A DNA stretch of 64,000 nucleotides from AWTP1-13 sp041288195. GTDB taxonomy: Bacteria; Pseudomonadota; Alphaproteobacteria; Rhizobiales; Hyphomicrobiaceae. Each line of letters starts with the position of its first letter. The first letter of the stretch is position 1. Position numbers and translations under genes: made by a program. Positions 44,678 to 53,840 of this stretch are shown piece after piece. Where the stretch lies: assembly GCA_041288195.1 (NCBI GenBank), contig JBGGME010000210.1, positions 37,315 to 101,314 of the forward strand, given 5' to 3'. The notes below the pieces were generated by a model. It was not told the DNA's origin. It saw nothing but the letters and a program-made list of their open reading frames with translations, and searched no databases.

Positions 44678-45622
44678 CTACTTCTGGTCTGCGATCATCT
44701 TGGCATACTTGTCGCGCTCCGCTTTGACGACCTCACCGGCCTTGTCGGGCCCGATAAAGACGTCCTTCATGTACCGGCTTTTGACAATGGCCTGCACGGC
44801 CGGCGTCCCCATGCCTTCCTTGAAGGCGGCTGCCAACTTCTCGACCACGGGCTTTGGCGTGCCCTTGGTGGTCGAGACGGTCAGGTAGTTGCCACTGCCG
44901 ACCATCCAGCCGTTGTCGTGCATGCTCAGGATGCCCGGGAATCGCTCCATGCGCTCTGCCATCATCGAGCCGATGACGCGCAGCGCCCCTGACTCGTGGT
45001 GCGGTCCGAAGGTGCCGCCGGAGAAGCCGAAATCGACCTGATTGGCGAGCGTCATCGTAACCGCGCCGTTGCCGCCTTGCGTCGGCACAGGGATGATCTC
45101 GATGCCCTCCTTCTTGGCGACATAGGCGAAGATGATCTTGTCGAGCTGATACTGCGAGGCGTACTTGATCGCGCGCTTCTCGGCTTTGGCGGCGTTGATC
45201 ACGTCGCGCATCGACTTGTAGGGCCGGCTCGGATGGGTGAACAGCCCATCCTGGAACAGGCTGACGTGCGCAATGTGCTCGAAGTCGTCGTGCTGGTATT
45301 GCGTCTTGAGCACGAGCGGTTCGAACGCGAAGGTGAGAGAGCCGCCACCGTAGATCGTGTATCCGTCGGGTTGCGCGCCTTTGATCTCCATGGCCGCGAC
45401 GCCGCCACCTGCGCCAGGCTTATTGGTGATCAGCACCGGCTGCCCCAGGCTCTTGCTCATCGGCTCGGCGACTGCGCGCAAGATCGCGTCGGTGCCGCCG
45501 CCCGCGCCGAAGCCGATGATGATGTTGATCGGCTTGGTCGGAAAGTTCTGAGCCAATGCGGGGGCCGCGAGCGATGCCGCCAGCAGCATCGCTGTGGCTG
45601 CAATGGCAGTTCTGGGCTTCAT
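44678..45622 (-). CDS. tctC: Tripartite tricarboxylate transporter receptor (TctC/Bug family)
   Basis: 314 residues with a signal peptide ending SLAAPALAQ. The Bug family pattern is clear: FPTKPINIIIGFGAGGGTDA, LGQPVLITNKPGAGGG, and further on YASQYQLDKIIFAYVAKKEG. It binds a carboxylate in the periplasm and delivers it to the TctA/TctB pair whose genes lie just upstream. GAGGAGGA precedes the ATG. Confidence 0.92.
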   Translation of the reverse strand: MKPRTAIAATAMLLAASLAAPALAQNFPTKPINIIIGFGAGGGTDAILRAVAEPMSKSLGQPVLITNKPGAGGGVAAMEIKGAQPDGYTIYGGGSLTFAFEPLVLKTQYQHDDFEHIAHVSLFQDGLFTHPSRPYKSMRDVINAAKAEKRAIKYASQYQLDKIIFAYVAKKEGIEIIPVPTQGGNGAVTMTLANQVDFGFSGGTFGPHHESGALRVIGSMMAERMERFPGILSMHDNGWMVGSGNYLTVSTTKGTPKPVVEKLAAAFKEGMGTPAVQAIVKSRYMKDVFIGPDKAGEVVKAERDKYAKMIADQK

Positions 45623-45670
45623 GGGATCATTCCTCCTCGACGCTTGTTGACGCTTCCAAAATCCTAGTCT

Positions 45671-47185
45671 CTACGCCTGCTCATCGCCCATGCGAGCCCG
45701 CATCCTGCGAAACGTGCTGAGGCGCCAGATCGAGAACGCCGCCAGCGCCAAGAACAGCAGCGCGACGGGATGGTTGGTGAGCGAGGTTATCTTCCCATCG
45801 GTGATGATCATCGCCTGCCGCAGCGACAGTTCGGCCATTGGACCGAGGATGAAACCGATCAGGAAGGTGACGAACGAGAAGTCGAACTTCTTCATGAAGT
45901 AGCCGAAGAAGGCGAACACCAGCATCAAGTAGACGCTGAACATGCCGCTGCCCTCGAGGTAGGCGCCGATCACGCACAGGAACACGATGATTGGCACCAG
46001 GATCACCTCAGAGACCGCGATCAGCCGCGCGAACAGGTTCTGGCCGATCATGCCCATCGCAAGCATGATGAAAGAGGCAACCACCATGCCGACGAAAATG
46101 GCATAGACCAGCACGGCGTCGTCGCGAAACAGGAACGGACCTGGCGTCAGTCCATGCAGCATAAAGGCACCCATCAACAGGGCTGCCGACGCGCTCGAAG
46201 GCAGGCCGATGGCAAACATCGGGATGAGACCCGCCGGCACAGATGCGTTGTCAGCAGCCTCGGCCGCAGCGACCCCTTCGAGACGCCCCTTGCCGAAACT
46301 CTCAGGGTCTTTGTCGCGCCGTTTCGTCCAGGCGTAAGCGAGAAAGGAAGAGATGCTTGCCCCCATGCCTGGAATGCTGCCGATGCCGATGCCGACAAGC
46401 GTCCCGCGCAGGATCGCTGGCAGACATGTGAAGAACTCCCGCGGAGTCAGCCGCCTATTCTCGGGCGTGCTTGACTTGAGCTGCAGGCTCTTGTGCTCGT
46501 AGGAGCCGCGCCATCCCTTGTCGATTTGAACCAGCATCTCCGACAACGCCAGCGTGCCGATGGCGACTGCAAGCAGCGGTACCCCATCATAGATGTCGTT
46601 GAACCCGAACGTCAGACGCGGCTGGCCGGTCTCCATATCGAGGCGAGGGGCCGCCAGCAGCAGGCCCATGAAACCCGCGATCAACCCCTTGTAGAAGGAC
46701 GCACCCGATACGGCCGCAATGAACGTGATGGCGAAGATCAGCACGGCGGTCAGCTCGACCGGTCCCATTCCGACGGCGACTGCAGCAAGCGGCTGCGCCA
46801 ACGCGATCAGGGCGATCGTCGACAGGAAGTCGCCGAGCACGGATGCAGCAAGAGCGAGCTTCAGCGCTTTCTGTGCTCGGCCTTGCTGAGTCAGCGGGTA
46901 GCCGTCGAGCGCAGTCACGACCGACTGCGGCTCGCCCGGCACGTTGATCAGAATTGCGGTCAGCGCGCTGCCGGTGTTGCCGCCCTTGCTCACACCGATG
47001 AGAAACGAGATGCCGGCCAGCGCCGGCAGCTTGTAGGTGATCGGAATGAGCAGGGCGATGGCGGTCGCCCGGCTCAGGCCAGGCAGAACACCGACGATAT
47101 AGCCTATGAACAGGCCGAGCGTGATGTAGCCGATCACCTCGAGCGACATCACGTTGGTCCAGGCCTGTGCGATCTGCTGGGCCAT
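45671..47185 (-). CDS. tctA: Tripartite tricarboxylate transporter large permease (TctA)
   Basis: 504 residues with about eleven or twelve transmembrane helices. The family motif VLPGLSRATAIALLIPITY and the repeated GIGIGSIPGMGASISSFLAY correspond to the two PGxGxx motifs of TctA. It is the ion-coupled transport channel. It starts 13 bases after the TctB stop and is followed by TctC. Confidence 0.94.
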   Translation of the reverse strand: MAQQIAQAWTNVMSLEVIGYITLGLFIGYIVGVLPGLSRATAIALLIPITYKLPALAGISFLIGVSKGGNTGSALTAILINVPGEPQSVVTALDGYPLTQQGRAQKALKLALAASVLGDFLSTIALIALAQPLAAVAVGMGPVELTAVLIFAITFIAAVSGASFYKGLIAGFMGLLLAAPRLDMETGQPRLTFGFNDIYDGVPLLAVAIGTLALSEMLVQIDKGWRGSYEHKSLQLKSSTPENRRLTPREFFTCLPAILRGTLVGIGIGSIPGMGASISSFLAYAWTKRRDKDPESFGKGRLEGVAAAEAADNASVPAGLIPMFAIGLPSSASAALLMGAFMLHGLTPGPFLFRDDAVLVYAIFVGMVVASFIMLAMGMIGQNLFARLIAVSEVILVPIIVFLCVIGAYLEGSGMFSVYLMLVFAFFGYFMKKFDFSFVTFLIGFILGPMAELSLRQAMIITDGKITSLTNHPVALLFLALAAFSIWRLSTFRRMRARMGDEQA

Positions 47186-47198
47186 TACGGTCGCGCCC

Positions 47199-47648
47199 TC
47201 ATGGCAATGGGATCTTCAAACCCCAGACGACAATCGCCCACGTGACGGCAAGAGTCGGCAGTGCCACGGCCATGATGCGCAGCGGATTGTACTCGCCCAT
47301 GAAGATCATGGTGGCGGCGATCAGCGCTATGCCACCGGCCCATGTGCCGAACTTGTGCAGGATGAGAACCGAGCCGAAAATCAACACGGAAATGAGCAGG
47401 AAGAAGCCGAGATCGGACAAGGTAATTGGCCTCTCCGCTTGGCCTTCGTAGGCATCCGGCCGGGTCAAGGCCTGCACGAGAAGGCCGAGGCTCGACAGCG
47501 CCACGCCGGCCAGCATCACCGAGGGAAAGAAGTAGGGGGACAGCCCGTGCCAGACGCCGCCACCGGCTTCTCGCGGGATGATCACGAAGACCATCAGCGC
47601 AACGAAGCCAAGCAGGCCAATGGACGCGAAGACGTCGACCTTGCGCAT
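47199..47648 (-). CDS. tctB: Tripartite tricarboxylate transporter small permease (TctB)
   Basis: 149 codons from the ATG at 47648; GGGGAGG lies three bases upstream. A GTG at 47660 is also possible. Four transmembrane segments match the TctB family (ASIGLLGFVALMVFVIIP, YFFPSVMLAGVALSSLG and so on). It is the first gene of the operon tctB-tctA-tctC-prpD and diverges from the SDR side. Confidence 0.9.
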   Translation of the reverse strand: MRKVDVFASIGLLGFVALMVFVIIPREAGGGVWHGLSPYFFPSVMLAGVALSSLGLLVQALTRPDAYEGQAERPITLSDLGFFLLISVLIFGSVLILHKFGTWAGGIALIAATMIFMGEYNPLRIMAVALPTLAVTWAIVVWGLKIPLP

Positions 47649-47660
47649 GTGCCTCCCCAC

Positions 47661-47970
47661 GCCACGGGTCCCGCGCTAGAACCCATCGCTCAGCCTTTTC
47701 TTGTCGCATGGAGACTGGCAGCATTCCGACGAGGGGGCAACAGTGCAACACTGCAAAGCTGCTTCGCAGCTTGCCCACACCCCGCCTGAGCGCCGATGTT
47801 CATCGCCGAGCGACGACCTCGAGGGAAAGCGCATGAGGCTGAAGGGCAGGTCGCAAGCGTTACCGGCGGTGCACACGGCATGGGCGAGGCGGACGCTCAG
47901 CCCTTCGTCAAGCAACACTTCGATGCGACGATGATTTTGCGATGCAAACAACAACGAGAGGATACGAAGC
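47661..47970. other. Divergent intergenic region with an SDR remnant and small hairpins
   Basis: The interval separates tctB from the SDR gene. AAGCTGC-TTC-GCAGCTT (47756-47772) and CAGTG-CAA-CACTG (47741-47753) form small hairpins. A short dehydrogenase fragment starts at 47833. Promoters for both arms should lie here; no sigma-70 match stood out. Confidence 0.4.
47833..47925 (+). pseudogene. N-terminal remnant of a short-chain dehydrogenase
   Basis: After GAGGGAAAGCGC an ATG starts MRLKG, and after a one-base shift the frame reads QVASVTGGAHGMGEADA, which is the Rossmann start of a hydroxysteroid-dehydrogenase-like SDR (TGGAHGMG). The match stops near 47925. About 30 codons remain. It lies 46 bases before an intact SDR gene and may mark a recombination between two SDR genes. 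Confidence 0.55.
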
Positions 47971-48762
47971 ATGGACCTTGGTCTGAAGGGTAGATCGGTG
48001 CTGGTGACCGGCGGCAACCGCGGCATCGGTCTCGCGATCTCACTGGCTTTTGCAGGGGAAGGTGCGAACGTCGCCATCTGCGGCCGCGACAAAGCGGCGC
48101 TTGCGGAGGCGGAAGCGAAGATCTCTGCAAAGGGCGTCAAGGCAAAGGCAATATCGGCCGACCTCTTCACCGCTGCGGGGTGCCGGGCTGCGGTCGCAGC
48201 GCCAGTCGAGGCATTCGGCGGCCTCGATGTTCTCGTCAACAACGCCTCGACCGCGGTCAGCGGAAACATCGAGACGCTCGACGACGACGGGCTGATGGAG
48301 CGGCTCAACGGCAAGACGCTGGCATACATGCGCTGTTGCCGCGCTGCGCTGCCGCATCTGAGGAATTCCAAGCGCGGTCGCGTCATATGCATCGGCGGTA
48401 CAGCTGCTCGTCACGCCGGCGACACGGCGTTACCGAGCGCACTCGGCAATGCGGCAATCTCCGCCTTCGTCAAGCAATTCAGCAGCATGGTCGCGAGCCA
48501 GGGGATCACGGCTAACGTCATTCATCCGCCCTTCACCAAGACTGATCGCTATCCGGCGCGCCGCGCGGCACTCGCGAAGCAACTCGGCGTCAGCGAAGCC
48601 GAAGCCGACAAGAAATACGCTGCCCAGTTCCCGATCGGCCGCATCGTGGAGCCGTCGGACATCGCGCCCATGGTGCTCTTCCTAGCCTCACCGCATGCTT
48701 CAGCGATCACCGGCCAAAGCATCGCCATCGATGGCGGCTCGACACCGGGCATTTTCTACTGA
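47971..48762 (+). CDS. SDR family protein with an atypical active site
   Basis: 263 residues. The cofactor motif TGGNRGIG is at 14-21 and NNAS near 91-94. Where the active-site Tyr-x3-Lys should be, the sequence is ALPSALGNAAIS, with no Tyr or Lys; a related SDR subgroup has a similar GNAA step. GAGAGGA precedes the ATG. It may bind NAD(P) but act by another mechanism. It is followed 43 bases later by the second PrpD. Confidence 0.85.
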   Translation: MDLGLKGRSVLVTGGNRGIGLAISLAFAGEGANVAICGRDKAALAEAEAKISAKGVKAKAISADLFTAAGCRAAVAAPVEAFGGLDVLVNNASTAVSGNIETLDDDGLMERLNGKTLAYMRCCRAALPHLRNSKRGRVICIGGTAARHAGDTALPSALGNAAISAFVKQFSSMVASQGITANVIHPPFTKTDRYPARRAALAKQLGVSEAEADKKYAAQFPIGRIVEPSDIAPMVLFLASPHASAITGQSIAIDGGSTPGIFY

Positions 48763-48805
48763 GTAGCGACGAGTCGATAGCTGTAGCGCCGACGCTGGAG
48801 GCCCC

Positions 48806-50227
48806 ATGACCACGGATAGCATCAGTCGTCGCCTGTCACGTTGGGTGGTGGGGCTCTCCTATGCGGACATCCCGCCCGAGGTTCAAGACCGTGCTCGCGG
48901 CGTGACGTTGCAGGCCTTGTCGTCCTGTCTGCTTGGCTATGGGTTTCCTGAGACGAAACAGGCCATTCGCCTGGTGGAGGACGAGGAGCAAGGCAGCACC
49001 GGCAATACCACTGTGCTTGTCGAGGGACGCACGTTCTCGCGTGCCGGGGCTGCCTTCATCAACTCGGAGATGATGTTCGCCGGCGGCAAATGGGACACGT
49101 TCCGTATGGTCACGCACCCCGGCTGCGCGATCCTGCCCGCGGCGCTCATGGCCGCCGAAGCCACGCGCTGCTCGGGCCGGGATTTCCTGACTGGCATCGT
49201 GGCTGGCTATGAGGTCATGGAACGGCTCGCTGCGGATTTCGTGCCGACCATCATGGCACGCGGATTTCATGTCGGTCCCGTGTTCAGCATCTTCGGCGCC
49301 GCGGCGGCCGTTGCAAAGATCATGGGCTTGAGTGCCGAGCACGTGCACGGTGCTCTCGCTCAATGCGTGAACCTGGCTTCGGGCAATCTCGAAGGCATTC
49401 GCAGTGGCGGTCGCTCCGTGCGCGAAGGTGCGGCCGTGCGCAATGCATTGCTTGCCGTGGGTTTGGCACGACAGGGCATTCCTGGCGGCGAGACTGTGTT
49501 CGAAGGCGAAGCCGGCTTCTATTTCGCCTACGCCGGAAACAGGGAAGGTCGTCTCACGCACAGCTTCACGGGCGCGCGGGCAGCGGATCTCGCCGCCATC
49601 ACCGCGAGGCTCGGCGAGCGGTGGGTGTTCCTCGAGACGCTCTATCGCATCTATTCGACTGCCGGTTACAACATCGCCCATGTCGACGTGACCGCCGCGC
49701 TCTGCAAGCGCGACAACATCCGCCCGGAGCAGGTCGAGCGGGTCGAGTGCATCGTGAACTGGCTCGAGACGCAGTATCCGAGCCCTGCGTTTCCCGAGCG
49801 CCGGACTGATCTCGAGCCGGGCCCCGAGCAGCCGCAGTACTACGCCGCCTACGCCATTCTCGCCGGATCGTTTCCGGTGACGAAGAACGTGCAACAGAAG
49901 GTCGGTGAGCCCGACCCGGCTGGCCTCGACGACATGATGCGACGCGTCCGTGTCATTGCCTCGCACACGCAGCCGCTCTTCGCGCCGCGCGTGACGATCT
50001 ATACCCGCGATGGCGTCGCCCACACCCTGCAGGCAACCGGCGGCGAGTTCATCATGCCGTTCGACCAGCTTGCCCAAAGATTGTCCTCGATCGGCACGGT
50101 GGCGCCCATCGGCAAGGACCAATATGCGGAGCTGGTGGATGAGTGTAGAGGGATCGACCAGGCAAAGGATGTCCGGCGCTTGATCGCACTCACGTGCGTG
50201 CCGCGTACCGGACGGGCGCAAGCCTGA
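48806..50227 (+). CDS. MmgE/PrpD family protein (second copy)
   Basis: 473 residues. Family landmarks: SEMMFAGGKWDTFRMVTHPG, then RGFHVGPVFSIFGAAAAVAK (the WHsT-like segment) and TAGYNIAHVDVTAALCKRD. TGGAGG precedes the ATG. It is clearly diverged from the first copy at 43244, so the two probably act on different intermediates. The last 38 bases overlap, on the other strand, the end of the truncated dinB. Confidence 0.9.
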   Translation: MTTDSISRRLSRWVVGLSYADIPPEVQDRARGVTLQALSSCLLGYGFPETKQAIRLVEDEEQGSTGNTTVLVEGRTFSRAGAAFINSEMMFAGGKWDTFRMVTHPGCAILPAALMAAEATRCSGRDFLTGIVAGYEVMERLAADFVPTIMARGFHVGPVFSIFGAAAAVAKIMGLSAEHVHGALAQCVNLASGNLEGIRSGGRSVREGAAVRNALLAVGLARQGIPGGETVFEGEAGFYFAYAGNREGRLTHSFTGARAADLAAITARLGERWVFLETLYRIYSTAGYNIAHVDVTAALCKRDNIRPEQVERVECIVNWLETQYPSPAFPERRTDLEPGPEQPQYYAAYAILAGSFPVTKNVQQKVGEPDPAGLDDMMRRVRVIASHTQPLFAPRVTIYTRDGVAHTLQATGGEFIMPFDQLAQRLSSIGTVAPIGKDQYAELVDECRGIDQAKDVRRLIALTCVPRTGRAQA

Positions 50228-50534
50228 ACCGAAACGCGGCAAATTCCAGGGTTCTCTGCGCGACGAAATCGCCCAGTATCCCGATCGCGGCATCGCCCAG
50301 GCGCTGGTACTCCGCGAAGTGACCATCGACGAACCGCAACTGCGGACAAAGCTCGCGTGCCCGGCGTCCCGGCATTCCGCCCCGCACCCCAAAGGCCTTT
50401 GCCTCATAGGAGGCAGCCAGCACAACCCCGCCACCGACGGCTATCGGCTTGCCGCGCAGCGACGGGTCAAGCAGCTGCTCGACCGAGGCGTAGAAGGCGT
50501 CGAGGTCCGCATGCAGGATCGTCCGGCAAGTCAT
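50190..50534 (-). pseudogene. dinB: Truncated DNA polymerase IV (DinB) N-terminus
   Basis: ATG at 50534 with GGGGGAG upstream. The first 90 residues are a Y-family polymerase: ILHADLDAFYASVEQLLDPS, GKPIAVGGG, ASYEAKAFGVRGGMPGRRAR and EYQRLGDAAIGILGDF. Homology stops at about 50265, just before the second catalytic block (the SIDEA motif), and 24 unrelated codons follow to the stop at 50190. The break falls next to the end of the second prpD, so the deletion or insertion that brought that segment probably cut dinB. Confidence 0.85.
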
Positions 50535-50691
50535 TGCTCCCCCAGTTTTTCCACAGCCGAGCCTCGAGGTTGTTCCCTTTTTGTTCTGGATTTGATACAA
50601 CCACTCCACGCCGCCTGCAAGCCTCCGCAGCCGCACCCCCGCACGCCCTCCTGGTGGCGCGGGGCCTGCGGGCGGCGCCTTCACCATCGCC

Positions 50692-50955
50692 ATGCCCATG
50701 AAGCTCCCGCACCAGATGCGTCCCGCCAATCGCTACGCCCGCGAGTCGGGCGTCGGCCGAACGCTCGGTCAACTGGTGCTCGCAAAGATGGCCCTGGTCG
50801 CCGTCTGCCGCCGCTGCAAGCACCGACGCGTGCTCTATCCCGCCAACTTCATCACGAGGTTCGGCGAGAATTTCCCGGCGATCGAACTGCGCAAGCACCT
50901 GCGCTGCGCCGGCTGCTGGGGCCGTGTCGCCAACCTGCATGAATCCTCGCGATAG
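50692..50955 (+). CDS. Small zinc-ribbon-like hypothetical protein
   Basis: 87 codons; an ATG at 50698 is an alternative start. Two CxxC pairs (VCRRCKHRR and LRCAGCWGR) spaced about 30 residues apart suggest a zinc ribbon. YPANFITRFG lies between. There is no signal peptide and no strong ribosome-binding site. It has features of short alphaproteobacterial zinc-ribbon proteins of unknown function. It lies between dinB and the SRAP gene. Confidence 0.6.
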   Translation: MPMKLPHQMRPANRYARESGVGRTLGQLVLAKMALVAVCRRCKHRRVLYPANFITRFGENFPAIELRKHLRCAGCWGRVANLHESSR

Positions 50956-51030
50956 CGCCCTTGTGGATATGTCCCCAGTCCCACGCGCGCATGCGATTGC
51001 TTCCTGCCGCCGATCTGGCATCAAGGCCTG

Positions 51031-51690
51031 ATGTGCAATCTCTACAGCATCAAGACCCGCCGCATCGATCTCGCGCGCAAGTTTGGCCTCTCCGACAATC
51101 GCATGGCGGCCTTCGACACGCTCGCCGCCATCTTCCCCGGCCACGTCGCGCCGATCATCAAACAGAGCGGCGACGGCGCGCGCGAACTCGTGCTGCGCAG
51201 CTGGGGCTTCGTGCTCTTGCGCGACGGCTATGCGCCCAAGCGCGTGACCAACACGCGCGATGACAAGGTGCACACCAAATTCTGGAAGGACAGCTTCGAA
51301 AAGCGCCGCTGCCTCGTGCCGGCCACCGCGTTTTGCGAACCCGACGAAGGCAAGCCGGCGCGCTGGCACTGGTTCGCCCTCAAACCCGCCGAGCAGCGTC
51401 CGCTCTTCGCTTTCCCCGGCATCTATCGGCAGTGGAAAGGCCCGATCAGGAAGGATGGCCCGAACGTCGATATCGAGATGTTCTCATTTCTGACGACGCT
51501 GCCCAACGCCTTGACCGAGACCATCAACCACGAGCGCAGCCCGGTGCTGCTGACCGGGGAAAAAGAGTTCTCGACCTGGCTGACCAGCACGCCCGAAGAG
51601 GCCTTCGGCCTGATCAAGGCTTCCGATCCCGCGAGCATGGAGATCGTGCAGTCGGGTCTTGAGAAGAAGGATCTGCTTGCGGCGGCCTAA
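51031..51690 (+). CDS. SRAP family protein (SOS-associated, abasic-site peptidase-like)
   Basis: 219 residues. The catalytic Cys2 is at the exposed N-terminus (MCNLYSIK), followed by the SRAP core NTRDD, RRCLVPATAFCEP and NHERSPVLL, where the His is the second catalytic residue (IHDRMP in YedK). SRAP proteins (YedK/HMCES) crosslink to and protect abasic sites in single-stranded DNA. The truncated dinB nearby fits a former DNA-damage context. Confidence 0.92.
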   Translation: MCNLYSIKTRRIDLARKFGLSDNRMAAFDTLAAIFPGHVAPIIKQSGDGARELVLRSWGFVLLRDGYAPKRVTNTRDDKVHTKFWKDSFEKRRCLVPATAFCEPDEGKPARWHWFALKPAEQRPLFAFPGIYRQWKGPIRKDGPNVDIEMFSFLTTLPNALTETINHERSPVLLTGEKEFSTWLTSTPEEAFGLIKASDPASMEIVQSGLEKKDLLAAA

Positions 51691-51864
51691 CGCAGTCCCG
51701 CGCGGGCCCGGCCCTTCACAACCCGCGCGAGACCCATTAGAGATCTGGTGCTGTGCGCCACCAGAACAAACTGTCAACGGCAGCCCAAGATGCAAAACTT
51801 TCGCAGGAACATGTAGAACTACGGAGGCTACGGACGAAATAAGCCATTCAATAGACTGGAGTTT

Positions 51865-51938
51865 GCGGGCGTAGTTCAGTGGCAGAACATCAGCTTCCCA
51901 AGCTGATTACGCGGGTTCGATTCCCGCCGCCCGCTCCA
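51865..51938 (+). tRNA. tRNA-Gly(CCC)
   Basis: 74 bases including an encoded CCA. Acceptor GCGGGCG pairs with CGCCCGC. The D-stem GTTC/GAAC, anticodon stem TCAGC/GCTGA with loop TTCCCAA (anticodon CCC) and T-stem GCGGG/CCCGC around TTCGATT are complete. It lies alone between the SRAP and hydrolase genes. No integrase or direct repeat is adjacent. Confidence 0.97.
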
Positions 51939-52199
51939 ATGTTTTCAATGGTTTATCTTCATGTCCCATCCCCGAAGTATGGGCGCTCGATCTGAGAGGC
52001 AATGTCCGGGAGCAGTTTGCTCTCCTGATGGTGCTGGTCCTCGCTCGCGACCCCCCGATGGGGGCTGAGGCCGTTCCGGCTCGCATAGCTACGGTGAACT
52101 ACGCCGCGCTCTCTTGGGGAGACACGGTGTTGCCGCGTGCAATGTGGTGCCAGTCGACGGAAGGATCCTGCTCCGGCGACTGGAGCTTCAAGCGTGATC

Positions 52200-53534
52200 T
52201 CACGCCAGCGTCTTGTCGAGCCAGTTGAACACGCGCAGGTCCCTTAGCCCGTATCCTTTCGGCTCGCAGTGCAGGTCCGCCCCATCGGAAGCCGAAAACG
52301 GGGCGAGGGTCTTGGGACACGTCAAGAGATCGTGAAGCCGGCGCGACTGCCCCGGCCAGAATGCCTCGTTGGCTGGCTCGGTGATCAGCATCGGACACGC
52401 GATCTTCCCGATGACGTCCGTGAGGTTGTAGTCCATCGTCGCTTTGAAGACGTCGTAGTACGATGTCATGCCAAAGGGTCTCATGCGGAAGACCAAGGAA
52501 TTCCTGGTGGCAGGATCCAGCGTCTTGGCCATGTAGCCATCGAACTCGCTTTTGCGGCCGGCCTTCAGGAGCTGGATCATCGGCGGCGGCAGGGTGGCAG
52601 TCCACGATGTGGAGACGTCGACCACGCCCGGATCTGCGATAGCGGCCGCGATCCTCCTCTCGAAGGCGACGGCGCGTGGGACCCAGTATCCGCCCTGGCT
52701 GATGCCTTGAATCGCGATCCGCTTCGGATCAACGCCCTCGCGGCCGAGGGCAAAGTCGACGACCGGCGTAATGACACGCTCCCAATCCGGCCGGAAGTGG
52801 AGGCCCTGCTTCCAGAGCGCGTAGCCTTGCCCAGGGCCATCGAGGGTGAGGCAGTCGTAGCCTCGCGCCGTCGCTCCCGCCGCGCCCAGCATCCACATAT
52901 CGAGCGCAGAGCCGTCGCTGCCGTTGTTGAGGATCAGCAGGGGGCGCTTCTCCTTGGTGCTCTTGCCCCGGAAATAGAAGCCACGCAGGGCGGTGCCCTC
53001 GTAGGGAATGCTGACCTGCTCGATCGGCGGATCGAACGAGGCGATCGATTTCAGCCAACAATCATCCATCAACTGCCAGGCAGTCGTGACCCGCGTTGGA
53101 TCTCCGGAGCCATCCGCGAAGTAGATGGCGCAGTCGTAGAAGTTCTGCGCCCAGAGATAGGCCTGGCGGGCGCTCTCGACGTGACCGCCGCTTGCGGAGT
53201 CCTCGGCCATGGCGCGCATCTCATGTCCCGCCGCAATCATGGCCTGGTACGCGCTGTCGAAGTTGCCGTCCTCGATCTGCCTGATGACGTAGAGGACCTT
53301 GCCGATGTTTCCGCCTTGGTAGTATGCGCGCCCGAGGCTCGTGAGAAGCACGAACTCGAATGCCGAGTTCTTGAAGAAATAGGTCGCCTGGTGGGCAGCT
53401 GAGGGAGTTGTGGCCAGACTGGTCGTCTGCTGCGCAATGCCTTGCGCCTCCGCAGCGGCCGGTCTGACAGTCATTCCCGCCCCCAACCCGGCCGCGATCA
53501 TTCCGAGGCCGAACTGCTTCCTGGTAAGTTGCAT
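52200..53534 (-). CDS. Exported alpha/beta hydrolase
   Basis: 444 codons from the ATG at 53534; GGAGGG lies eight bases upstream. The N-terminus (TRKQFGLGMIAAGLGAGMTV) is a signal peptide, perhaps Tat. The hydrolase fold has the nucleophile elbow GISQGG and ends with a His in DGADLHCEPKG. The domain order, a helical N-terminal half followed by the alpha/beta part, recalls 2,6-dihydroxypseudooxynicotine hydrolase and FrsA-like C-C hydrolases. The substrate is unknown. Two small exported-protein genes lie upstream on the same strand. Confidence 0.8.
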   Translation of the reverse strand: MQLTRKQFGLGMIAAGLGAGMTVRPAAAEAQGIAQQTTSLATTPSAAHQATYFFKNSAFEFVLLTSLGRAYYQGGNIGKVLYVIRQIEDGNFDSAYQAMIAAGHEMRAMAEDSASGGHVESARQAYLWAQNFYDCAIYFADGSGDPTRVTTAWQLMDDCWLKSIASFDPPIEQVSIPYEGTALRGFYFRGKSTKEKRPLLILNNGSDGSALDMWMLGAAGATARGYDCLTLDGPGQGYALWKQGLHFRPDWERVITPVVDFALGREGVDPKRIAIQGISQGGYWVPRAVAFERRIAAAIADPGVVDVSTSWTATLPPPMIQLLKAGRKSEFDGYMAKTLDPATRNSLVFRMRPFGMTSYYDVFKATMDYNLTDVIGKIACPMLITEPANEAFWPGQSRRLHDLLTCPKTLAPFSASDGADLHCEPKGYGLRDLRVFNWLDKTLA

Positions 53535-53611
53535 GGACAGAACCCTCCGAGACGTGCCGCACAAGCGCCAAGCGGTCTTTCCCATTCATCGGCCAGCCAG
53601 TGGCCGCGCGC

Positions 53612-53740
53612 TCAACGCGAGTGCGTCGAGGTACGGGTAACGTCCGCGCCAAGTTTCATGGGCACGTACTCGGGCGCCTCGCGGCGACAGGCACCGGCGA
53701 GAACGGCAATGGCAACGATGGCGATGGTTACGGACTTCAT
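53612..53740 (-). CDS. Small lipoprotein
   Basis: 42 residues. MKSVTIAIVAIAVLAGACRR is a lipoprotein signal with lipobox LAGAC. The short mature part is basic. GAGGAG lies nine bases before the ATG at 53740. It could be an entericidin-like or other small envelope lipoprotein, but no family is clear. Confidence 0.65.
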   Translation of the reverse strand: MKSVTIAIVAIAVLAGACRREAPEYVPMKLGADVTRTSTHSR

Positions 53741-53840
53741 GGCGTTGTACTCCTCGAAGTTTCGGGTTCGAATTTGCCTGCGCGACCGGCCCGCGACCGA
53801 GCAAGCCGGTCGCACAGTTCAGCCCTGGCAGGCCGGTTTC

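Noticed and set aside
51865..51938. Genomic island attachment at tRNA-Gly
   Set aside because: No integrase and no direct repeat of the tRNA 3' end was seen within the neighbouring intervals.
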